Shown: positions 44,936 to 64,000 of the stretch, piece after piece
Numbering within the stretch: position 1 is the stretch's first letter
How the letters are laid out: the number at the start of each line of letters is the position of its first letter
NCBI GenBank assembly: GCA_023053575.1
Contig: JAKZAP010000021.1
Location: 11,594,212 to 11,658,211, forward strand
Direction of reading: 5' to 3'
DNA: 64,000 nucleotides
Origin: Branchinecta lynchi
Lineage: Eukaryota > Arthropoda > Branchiopoda > Anostraca > Branchinectidae
Made by a program: the position numbers and the translations under genes
Notes under the pieces: model-generated
Told to the model about the DNA's origin: nothing
The model's database searches: none
What the model saw: the letters and a program-made list of their open reading frames with translations, nothing else

Positions 44936-45654
44936 GTGCGCGACCCCTCGGCTCTGATGGCGGGACCAGTGTTTCTGCTTCTCATGTTTGCACATGAGAT
45001 CTCATGTTTGCACATGAGATCTCATGTTTTTTTTTCAATCTCATTAATTTTTTGGGGATCCCAAAACGTAAGTGGAGGGATACACCTATGACATCGCAAA
45101 AGTTGTCCGTCCGTCTGTTAGCACGATAACTCTCGAAGAGGTTGAGATATTTTGATCAAACTTGGCATCAGGACTCTTTAGGTCAAGATCGAAGATGGGC
45201 TATGTAGCTCTATACTTAAGGGTGGGGGAGGGGTTTGAAATTAAGGGAAACAAAAAATATTTTTTTAAACCTACTGAAATAGTAGAATCCGAATATAAAA
45301 TTTATTTTCTCGCCGGACAAATAGTTCACCCGGAATCCAGCGAAAACCGGAAAATTTGTGAGAAGTAAAAGTCTAATATGAAGTTGATTGGAGTTTTGAT
45401 TTAGGGGCAAGGAAACGTGCTGAGTCCGAATATGAAAATTTTCTCGCCGGACAATTAGTTCGGCCGGAATCCGGCCAAAACCGGAAAATTCGTTTAAAGC
45501 AAAAGTTTCATTTAAATTTGATAAGATGTTCGATTTTGCGGTTAAGTAGACATGCTGAATTCGCGTATGACAATCATTTTCTCACCGGATATATAGGTCG
45601 CTCGGAATCCGGCTGAAACCGGAAAATTTGTTAGAAGTAAAAGTTTAATCTGAT

Positions 45655-45829
45655 TTATTCAAACAATGTTTACAACGGATACGTCAGCTACTAAGCGATA
45701 TCTCGGCCCTTATTGGCAAGGGTCCTCGTCAGGCTGTCAATCATCTTGGTCAACGTCGGGGAAGGAAACAAACCTGTAATAAATAACTGAAACTTCTACC
45801 GACTATAGATATCTTATTAAAGTAATACC
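45655..45829 (-). mobile_element. Hammerhead retroelement, copy 3 (175 bp, 13-bp target duplication)
   Basis: Flanked by perfect AGTTTAATCTGAT repeats (45642-45654 and 45830-45842) inside a family B element. Minus-strand sense runs from 45829 through GTTTGTTTCCTTCCCCGA, the ribozyme, GCTGACGTATCCGTTG and the TTTGAATAA 3' end. It shares the 3' end with copies at 29.1 and 6.1 kb but has a different 5' end. Confidence 0.83.
45693..45736 (-). ncRNA. Hammerhead ribozyme with one core mutation
   Basis: Minus-strand reading has CTGACGA, the same stem II with bulged A (GG-A-CCCTT / AAGGG-CC), then GAGA in place of GAAA, and the ATC cleavage triplet. The A-to-G change is at an invariant core position and should abolish or greatly reduce cleavage. 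Stem I is reduced to three pairs. Confidence 0.75.
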
Positions 45830-46614
45830 AGTTTAATCTGATGTTGATTATAGGTTGGATGTAGTGGTAAGGAGACATGATGAATTCATTTTTGAGCTTT
45901 ATTTTTTGGCCGGACAAGTAGTTCCGGAATTCCGCCAAAACCGGAAAATTTGCAGAACTATAAGGCAGGAAGTTTCGATCTGCTTCGTCAAATTGATATG
46001 ACTTAAAGGGGTAAACACACATGCTGAATCCATATCTGAACTTGGTTTTCTCATATGATTAGCTGTTTGGCCTTAATCTATTTCTAAATTTTAATAGTAA
46101 AAGTGTTCTATGAGTCTGGCCAAGACAAGACCCAATTGTCTGAATCAAATTTGAACTTTCGGGGTTCCATCCAAACCTTTGGTCCTGTTCAGTCATGATC
46201 TCATGATTTTCAGGATTAATCAGCTTTTGTAACCCTAAATACTAAAATGTGTGTCTAATGTATTTTAAATAGATGTAATTCTATCTACGGTTTTCAGATA
46301 AGTCGTCTGATAGCTTTCAATCGGGTTGAGATAGTTTGTATTTCATTGGGTGACCTAGGGATCGTCTGTCTGGAACCTAAAATGGTTCCCTGACAACAGA
46401 TGGTTTTGAAAACTTTCTTATGAACGACCCTTTGCTTTATCTCGTAAATATGGCGGTACCGTGTCGGGAGTTGTGAACTTTTTAACAAGTATTTCACGTC
46501 AGTAGCTTCTAACCAGTGTTACTCTTTAGCCTACCTGGAGTACCCCGTATTAAGCAAGTCTTTAGACGTAAAAACTAATTTTTTTTTACTGTTCAGAACA
46601 CTATCTACTTTATT

Positions 46615-47230
46615 CCGGGACGGCCGCTACATGTTTTCAGAAAGAGTCAAGTTGAAGCACTGTCATGTAACAACTTTCACAAAAAATGTCTCACTCTGTT
46701 CCGTTAATATTGTGAACAAAGACAGGCGGTCAGATCCATGATATCATAGGTGACCTTTTCTTTTCTTTGGGATAAAAAAGACGATCTGATCATAATGATT
46801 CCCAAAAATTCTGCTGCTGCCTCATTCGTAGTGTTTCTTATTTACCGGAAAATCTACCATTTAGTAGAGATTTTAGGCTTGGACACATTAAAAGACAAAA
46901 TTTGCATGGGAAATGGCGATTTGAGACAGAAAAATGGTAGATTTTAAATATTCGCCGGTGGCGCTCGGTTTCATTTTGTCTTCACCACAGTCATTGGAAG
47001 ATGTTGCGGGTGCTTCGCTCTCCAGCAAAAGTGGATTTGATAGGCCTACTAGAATCCATTCCCCCTAATCCTTTACCTTAACCTTGTCTAAAACGGTGTT
47101 GACACTTCTTGAAAACCGTCCAATTTTACGCATGTGTTGCCGTGTTTCTTGTGTATTGTTTCCAACCGGTATAACTCATAAGCCTGGCTGACCATCCACC
47201 AATCGTATATTTTGAGCCCCTTCCCCCAAC
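46615..47230 (+). repeat. Diverged relative of the 40.4-kb hAT element
   Basis: Shares TTCGCCGGTGGCGCTCGGTT, GTCATTGGAAGATG and other blocks with 50705-51291 and with the right part of 40443-41846. Ends are not recognisable. Confidence 0.4.
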
Positions 47231-47342
47231 CAAAACACTTGGAATCGTTTATAGTTAATTAGAAAAATAAATCCTGCCTTATACATTTGGAGGATTTAAA
47301 CTTTAACTGCTATGAACTATGAAGGGCCGTGAGAACTTAAAG

Positions 47343-47716
47343 CGAGGCTTCACCTTCCCGATTTCTTCCGGATTCCAGACAGCCGTTTTCGTCGAGGCAG
47401 ATCTGGAAGGTGAAGCCAGGCCAAAAACGTCTGGACGTCCGGGGTGTTGGACACCCCAGATTCCGGATGTCTGGAAGGTACCATAGAGGCAATCCATTCG
47501 AGAGACAGAACAAATACACAAATGTAGGAAGGAAAGGGAAAGTGATTGGCAGATGTGACAGCGATGCAAGAGATAATTGAAATGCGAAGGGGACATCTAG
47601 GAAATGTTGAAGAATACCAAAATTGGATGTAATCATTATCATGAAAATCTGGAAGGGTTGGCTTGACTATGTGGAAGCTCCGGACGTCTGGACATCTGGA
47701 AGGTGAAGCCTGGCTT
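47343..47716 (+). mobile_element. Inverted-repeat element
   Basis: Ends CGAGGCTTCACCTTCC and GGAAGGTGAAGCCTGGCTT; interior GTCTGGACGTCCGGG units. A related end is visible near 18990. Confidence 0.5.
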
Positions 47717-48111
47717 TCTGCAAAACGCAACTATTATTTTGGACTGTTGCTCATGATTTTGAAAATTTCCGAGTGGAAACACACTGCGCGGGACGATCAA
47801 AACGCAAAACGTTTAAATCTCGCTAAGCATGCTGAATTCTACACAGGGTCCTCAGGTTCGTTTTGTTTGCGGCTAGAGTCACGTTCGTCAGGTGGCAACT
47901 GCATCACGCTCGGGATAAACATCGTGAAGAAAAATGCTTGTAAAAAAACTAAATACCAGAGCAAACTTTGATTGCTTATGTTATGAGCAATTCATCGCCA
48001 CCCATTCGCCACCTACTTCTATTCAGCTTCTATTACTTCAGACAATGCTTCAGTTGACTTGGAATTGTGTCTTTTCTTAGCAGGGGCGAAGCTATGGGGG
48101 GGGGGGTATTT

Positions 48112-48220
48112 AGTGTTGGAAAATGGATACGTCAGCTGAATTTTATAGGAGCTATATTTCGTCTTCTTGGCAAGGTTCCTCTTCAGCTGTTCAGGCTCAA
48201 AACCGCTCAAGTTGGAGAAA
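48112..48220 (-). mobile_element. Degenerate hammerhead repeat, subfamily 2
   Basis: Minus strand: CTGAAGA (48180-48186), a CCTTGCC / AAGAAG stem II remnant, GAAATATAGCTCC, then AATTCAGCTGACGTATCC. Core blocks are kept but stem I has lost a base and the cleavage triplet is ATA. Lies between the two genes. Confidence 0.6.
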
Positions 48221-48742
48221 CGAACTTGTGGGAAACACATAACCAAAGATCCTAGCCTAGCGTTAAATATTTAACTTCGTAAATTCCTTCGTGAGTCTTG
48301 CTTGGAGTTAAAAAGGTTGCTGTGAATGTGATTTGATTTTGGACACAGTTGCTGTTTTCTGCTCATTTGGGTTGTTGGACGGGTAGAGATTTTTCTGCAT
48401 TTGGGTTGAACTTCGTTTTGTTGTAGAGAAGAGCTTGGGATCGGAATTTCCTTTCACTGATGATGCCTTTCCATGTTTCTGGTAGTGAGTAGGGTAGCTA
48501 CTACAAAATTAACTTTCAGATTCTGATCTTTTGGTCATAGAATTATGATTCTCCTGTACTTCAGCTTTGGTTTGAGCTCAGTAATACCTCAATAACTTGC
48601 TGCTAAGCATCCCGATTCTAGATTTGAAAAACACTAATTACAATGGGAGCTTGTCGGCAGCATGGCTACACATGTTGAAAAGCCTCGTAATTTCACACTA
48701 AAAATATTCCGAGAATGATGGCGTCACACAGCAATGTTGATC

Positions 48743-48756
48743 CGGCCGCCATTTTG
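48743..48756 (-). promoter_or_regulatory. YY1-type motif, candidate TVP23 promoter
   Basis: On the minus strand the bases read AAAATGGCGGCCGG, a good match to the YY1 site (AAnATGGCGGC) common at metazoan housekeeping promoters. It lies about 3.3 kb before the first TVP23 exon seen. A start nearby would fit the missing first exon, but no short coding exon with a convincing donor was found. Confidence 0.3.
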
Positions 48757-49145
48757 TCTTGTCATTTTTATTGAAACTGTGTGTTGTTGTTTTTTCGTTG
48801 GGAGCAGATTATGGTGGATTATAAGAGAAATTGGGAATGAGATGCTCAAGTTCGAAGAACCACCTATTTACCGGTGTAGCCAGTTATGGATATTCACTCC
48901 TAGGTATCAATAAATTCTTCTAGGGAAGTTCAGGTACTTTTTTTATACATTACATTACATGCAATTATTTAAAAATAATATAAGCACACATTACCGATGG
49001 CCTTATTGAATCTAGGATATTTTCCTGGATACAGTGGTATATTTAAAACATTTTGTCAGTTTTTAAAAATTATGATAAATTCCCAGCAATTAATTTTCAT
49101 TACGGAGAAATTGGAAAATCGGCGCTACTGCTGGTAGGGCTATTG

Positions 49146-49845
49146 CAGTCTAGTACACTAGCCCCATTTTAGGCACGGTTCTCAAACGTCTAGCACCATG
49201 CCTGGGTGCTAGACGTTCAAGCACTGTACCTTGGATTTCATGTATGGTGCATGGATTTCAGTATACACTGCATACAGAAAAAACACAGTTTCTGTCATCA
49301 CAACTGAGCACCAGCTCGGACAGGGCTGAAATTACTACTATGAATTAGAGAAATCAAAGACAATCCTTTACATATTTTTCACAATAAAAACAAAAGGGCT
49401 CTAATGATGATGGAGATGAAAAACCTAACAGCACCCTATCTATTTTCGACGTATTTTCCCTATCTATTCCCCAACAGCCAATATTCTGGTTGGCTGCTAG
49501 GTAGAAAAAGCTGAGGCTCAGGACACTTTGCATGCAAAACCCTTGACTATGTAGAAAAGGAAATAAGGTTTTTCACATCTGTCATCAGCCGAGCCCTTTT
49601 GTTTTTGTTGTGAAAAATATATAAAGGATTGGCTTTGATTTCTCTAATTCATGGAAGAAATTTTAGCCCTGTCCGAGCTGGTGCTCAGTTGTCATGACAG
49701 AAACTGTGTTTTTGATGTATGCACTGCATACTGAAATCCATGCACCATACATGAAATCCAAGGTACAGTGCTTGAACGTCTAGCACCCAGGCATGGTGCT
49801 AGACTTTGAGCACCGTGCCTGAAAAGGGGCTAGTGTATTAGACTG
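49146..49845. mobile_element. Fold-back element with long inverted arms
   Basis: 700 bp that is almost entirely palindromic: ends CAGTCTAGTACACTAGCCCC and GGGGCTAGTGTATTAGACTG, and blocks such as CCAGCTCGGACAGGGCT and AGCCCTGTCCGAGCTGG mirror each other over arms of roughly 300 bp. Flanking 8-mers GGCTATTG and GCTTTTTG match only partly. Could fold into one very long RNA hairpin. Confidence 0.75.
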
Positions 49846-50704
49846 GCTTTTTGTGGCTACCCTATAGTCAGTATTCGCCTGTGTCTCTGTTGATCCCTGA
49901 ACGGTTTTTCATTATTCCAACGGCTTCTCTTATAGTTTCGATGAAGTCCTGTGCGTGTTCCTAGAATTTGGGGTTTTCCGAAATCTACAACGTGGGATGG
50001 GTTTTCGAAAACGTGTTCTGCTAGTGCTGATTTGAAGATGTAATTTGGACGGTGTCTATTGGAAAGGGAGTGGTCGATCTCCTGTTCATGTTCTGTGAGC
50101 CTCTTCTCGAAAGTCCTCTCTGTCCTGAAACATAGCGCTTCTTGCAGTATGGGGTGGGAGTGGGGGGGGGGTTGTACCACCCCCTCACCCGAAGAGCTGA
50201 CCAAATAAATTAAGCTAATCTGGGCACTCTCTCCGAGCGCCCGACCACAAAAGTTCAGTGAAACAGGCTTAACTCAGGAACGCTTAATGGGGGTGGCAGT
50301 GCACCCAAAAAAGTCAGTAAGGCTAGTTGAGGTTTACCAATTACCAAGAAACTTCCGTTGACATCCAGCTTGGACCGATGCTGTTCTGGGTTCTCGAGCA
50401 TTTGAGACTTGAGGAATCAGATTCTCGGTCGCATGTTTCGAGCTTGCCAGATTGAAAGTTTTCACATAATCTGTTATGTACCAATATCTCTCAGTTCATG
50501 TCAAAATCAGATTAGTTTTTCAACAGAATAGAATTTGATGACAAGTATTTCCCTCCAGTGCAACGCTGTAATGACGGGCCCGATTATTGCAACATGTCAT
50601 CTGATTTTTTGTTTGTTTTTCTAACTAGAAACTCAGAACAAGTCTGCTCTGTTTTAAGTGTTTTTGTTTCTGGATGATCAGTAGGCTACTTCTTTTTTGG
50701 AAAG

Positions 50705-51291
50705 GATCAGACTGAAGCACATTACCAACTTCCAGCTAAATTTCTCACATTTTCTTTGGTCGTGAACGAAGACAGACGGGAAGATCCATGCCAAGTAGCT
50801 CTTAGTTTAGTTTCTGATCCGAAAAGACGTATGGGAGGGGGGGGGGGGGGGGAGTAGTGTTTAGCTCGAAAAAAGTCGCAATGTTCTATTAAAAAAAATT
50901 CGCCGGCGCCGCTCATTTTCATTCTGTCTGATATACAGACATTAGGAACTGCTGTAGGGCGGGCCATTGCGGAAGCGAATTCCTTTTGTTATAAATGACA
51001 TTCATCTTAAATTTCATGTCATCATGCCGTGCTGCGTTTCTTGGCTATTGTTTCGAACTGGTGTGACTCTTGAGCCTTGTCGTACATCTTTCGTACATTT
51101 AGAGGTAGTCACCTCTCACGTCCAATCCCTTCAAACCGCCCCTGAGCTCGTAGATAAGACTAGGCTTCTTCCGTCTTCAACGCTTGCTGGTATCGTTTGT
51201 TTTATGACTACATTACTATGCGACGAAAAGCTAAAATGGGCGACCGCCCCCCATCAAGTTTGGCTAGCGACGCCCCTGTCTCTTAGGCCGA
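50705..51291 (+). repeat. Diverged relative of the 40.4-kb hAT element
   Basis: CGCCGGCGCCGCTCATTTTC block, a run of about 18 G near 50840, and a right end CTAGCGACGCCCCTG like that of the 40.4-kb element. Left end unclear. Confidence 0.45.
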
Positions 51292-51999
51292 AGTATGTAG
51301 AAAATATGCTTGGGCTATTGGCTGGCAGGGTGTAGTAGAGATAGGTCTGTGGTTTTGAATGTCAAATAAGACCTTAACTTAAGTCCTAACTTCAACAACA
51401 ACATTCAAACAGCATCGAACATCCGAACTAGACCCTGAACAGTGAACTTGCATTGAATCACACAGATTAACGGGATTAACCACACAAAAACTATCTGGAG
51501 CAGTAACGACACTTCTATGTTTTCATGTGTTTTTCCCAAAATAGTTATGTTCCCTATCAGTTATCAGGAAATGAATTTTGTCTTTGGTTAATGTGGAGTC
51601 TTTTTTTTGCCGCAAAAGCAATCTCAAAACTATGCATTGTTAGAAAAAACTATGAAATTGTTTCCCTGGGTCTACTGTCTGGGCCAAAGCCTTAAGGGGG
51701 CCTGTGTAAGAGGTTATTACCCACTCAAGATTTGAGTGAGTAGGCTACTAGCTATAACTGGCTAGTTGTACCTAGATATATAAGATTATTATATCACTGG
51801 GTGCAAACCATTTTTAACTGTACACTAATAACTAATAACTAATACACAGTCTTGAAACAAAACTGAAAACAAACAAACAGATTTGCAAAAAAACAAACAT
51901 TTTCTTCACATGAGGATGCAGCAGTAATTTTGAGAAACAAGCCAACTGACCAGTTTCTTCTTCTCTTCAGTTCGGTTATTCTGATTATTTTTTTTATAG

Positions 52000-62330
<10,331 letters not shown>

Positions 62331-62830
62331 ATCTTTAATTTGCCAGTTTCCCCGATGAAAAATTTATCTCGAAATAGTACTATGAAGTAGTACGAAAAAG
62401 TAGCATGCAGTACTAACTGATGCTACTACATACTTCTACTTCAAGGCTACCGTGTTACTGCATACTACTATATGATACTATGGCAAGACAGGATGCTACT
62501 GGATACTACTACTTAAGATTGACCAGTCTGAGGCACATTAAATAATAGCATTCTTTGCTATTACATATTATTGCATGCAATTTTTTCGTATTACTACTAC
62601 ACAGGCTACAAATTTTTCATCGGGTCTGTAAAGGGGGAGGGTTCAGTTATTTACCGTTGTTTGAGTTTTCCATGGAGCTTTTAATTAAAAATTTTGTAAG
62701 AAAATCTGTTAATTGCCATCCTATAGCGAAGTTGCTTATTCGATCCCTGAGATTACCAGTCCCTATTACCATACGTTTCACATGTTTCTTTTATTGGAGT
62801 CCTCGCGGACCTCCAAAAGTAGAGCCTATA

Positions 62831-62993
62831 CACTGTACAAAAAATGTATTTGCTACTGGGATTAATCTTGTCTATAAAAAGATAATATTATCTGTAATTC
62901 GGATTAATCTTATCTCAGTAGAGATAAGATTAATCCCAGTAGCAGGTACTGCATTTAACTTTAATCCTTACTCGGACAAACTTTTTTACAGTG
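62831..62993 (+). mobile_element. Family E element
   Basis: CACTGTACAAAAAA start, TTTTTTACAGTG end, TA on each side; interior palindromes GATAAGATTAATCCCAGTAG. Lies downstream of the TVP23 stop. Confidence 0.7.
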
Positions 62994-63169
62994 TAGTTTT
63001 GAAGTCTTCAGACAGTTTTAAATATTCGAACATAAACAGTAAATAGTGCAAGGTCTGCTTTAAAAAAAAACCTAGAAGGGCTTATAAAGCCCTTTTCCAG
63101 ATCACGCATGCACAGTCCACCAAAAAGCCCTGATAGAGCGCCGAATGGGATTGTCGTACTAGTCGAACA

Positions 63170-63450
63170 GCCATAGCCTTTTCCAGATCACGCATTTCTG
63201 CGTATCACGCATTTCTTCGAGTATTTCTCCTGTCCATTGTGTGGAGATGAGAATGAAATTGTGGTGCATGTCATGTGTGAATGTGAAGAATTAAGAGAGC
63301 TTAGGAATGAAGTGTTCGGAGAATGCGTGAGGGTGTTCGATGAGAAATGGATGTGTAATATGATTGGTAACCGTCAGTTTGATGATGTGAGGAGGCTGGC
63401 GAGATTCCGCAGGGTCGCTTTTCAACCCCAAAAGTTATGCCTAGAGTAAG
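63170..63450 (+). mobile_element. LINE C-terminal cysteine/histidine fragment
   Basis: Reads CPLCGDENEIVVHVMCECEE then LRELRNEVFGECV. The CxxC...HxxxxC spacing with a following LRxxR is typical of the C-terminal zinc-binding end of several LINE polymerases. 5' truncated. Confidence 0.55.
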
Positions 63451-64000
63451 TAGGTTACTGTATAGATCGTTGTTTTTTGTTTATTTTGTTGCCACGTCCT
63501 TTGGCTTTTTTGTGCAATCAATCGTATCTTATCTTATGCACAGTCTACAAAAAAAACTGATAGAGCGCCGAATGATAGAGGCTCTCATTAAACTTGACAT
63601 TCCTAAATTATCTGTACGTAGAAATACTCTTTCAAACGAATTTGGAGCTAAGGTAACGTGTTGTCCCCAGATGACCCATCTATTCCCCCATCCCCTCCCG
63701 TCTTCCGTGCGTCGGTCCGAGAGGAATACTGGCAATAAGTTTTCCACATATCCCGCTAATTCTTCTACCCAATTTTTACGTAGTTTCGTTCCATCATTTA
63801 TTTCTGGTAATTTCTTGTAAGTGTATTAGTTAAATTGTTTCTTGTGTGTCTGTGTATTTTGTAAATTTGTATTCCTTTTCTAGCTTTTAGCTATTCGGAT
63901 TAAACTTGATTGATTGAAAAAAAAAAAAAAAATGGCTTTGGCGTACTGTTCCAATAGCTATAGATAATGACGGACGAAGCCGAAGACTCGCTCGAAAAAA
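63451..64000. other. Right edge, probable retrotransposon remains
   Basis: A phrase around 63540 (LQKKLIERRMIEALIKLDIP) is open for 127 codons; the stretch ends with GATTAAACTTGATTGATTG and an A-run (63917), like a retroposon tail. No firm identification. Confidence 0.3.

Larger units (their letters stand above)
45052..46190 (+). mobile_element. Family B element, second copy with nested hammerhead element
   Basis: Begins GGGATCCCAAAACGTAAGTG and the GTCCGTCCGTC tract; contains four units with TTAGTTCGGCCGGAATCCGG-like blocks; ends near CCATCCAAACCTTTGGTCCT. The end is more diverged than at 8.3 kb. The hammerhead copy 45655-45829 is inserted in it. Confidence 0.65.

Noticed and set aside
44585..44995. 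136-codon minus-strand ORF with repeated CLMVYK-like phrases
   Set aside because: It is a translation of the roughly 110-bp minisatellite.
62555..63046. 163-codon ORF after TVP23
   Set aside because: It spans a family E element and low-complexity sequence; no motif supports a protein.

Overview
This is one window of a metazoan nuclear genome: two intron-rich protein genes on the + strand, set in an unusually dense and deeply nested layer of transposable elements. Nothing looks bacterial or organellar; coding sequence is split into short exons with GT/AG borders and consistent phases. The transporter's wording in the middle of the protein (a GNNWGFYTLLTELPTYM-type segment) is the form I associate with arthropod sialin-like transporters, so an arthropod, perhaps a crustacean, is my best guess; that is inference, not proof.

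Gene 1 (4086-43472, +) is a complete SLC17/sialin-like major-facilitator transporter. I can join 11 exons with matching phases into a 520-residue protein. Exon 5 is flanked on the left by a partial copy of its 5' part with its acceptor site, and on the right by a partial copy of its 3' end with its donor site. Gene 2 (about 52000-62330, +) is a TVP23-family Golgi membrane protein; six coding exons give 216 residues, but the first exon carrying the start codon was not found.

Almost everything else is mobile DNA. (i) Two related Helitron-like non-autonomous families, A and B, with a terminal hairpin, a GTCC-type simple tract, internal minisatellite units and a shared AACAAGAGC terminus; A fills most of 22.6-29.4, 34.9-36.2 and 53.4-55.7 kb. 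(ii) Many short inverted-repeat elements: hAT-type with 8-bp target duplications (2.7, 4.4, 36.5, 40.4, 60.7 kb), TTAA-type (C), TA-type (E), a GTGTTCCACCC-type (D), a TAGTTGCG-type (G), and long fold-back elements at 49.1 and 58.6 kb. (iii) Non-LTR retrotransposon remains on both strands, the best being a reverse-transcriptase ORF at 32.2-33.8 kb. (iv) A small retroelement family that carries a hammerhead self-cleaving ribozyme: the copy at 29.25 kb has an intact core with all three stems, and three copies have 10-13 bp target duplications.

The hammerhead family is the most interesting system here. Its copies keep one fixed 3' end and variable 5' ends, some have inverted arms around the ribozyme, one deletion copy is joined within 2 nt of the predicted self-cleavage site, and a diverged copy lies directly upstream, in the same sense, of the reverse-transcriptase ORF with a junction sequence shared by two other copies. 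This recalls the hammerhead-bearing terminal repeats described for Penelope-like elements and animal retrozymes, but the adjacent polymerase reads as LINE-type.
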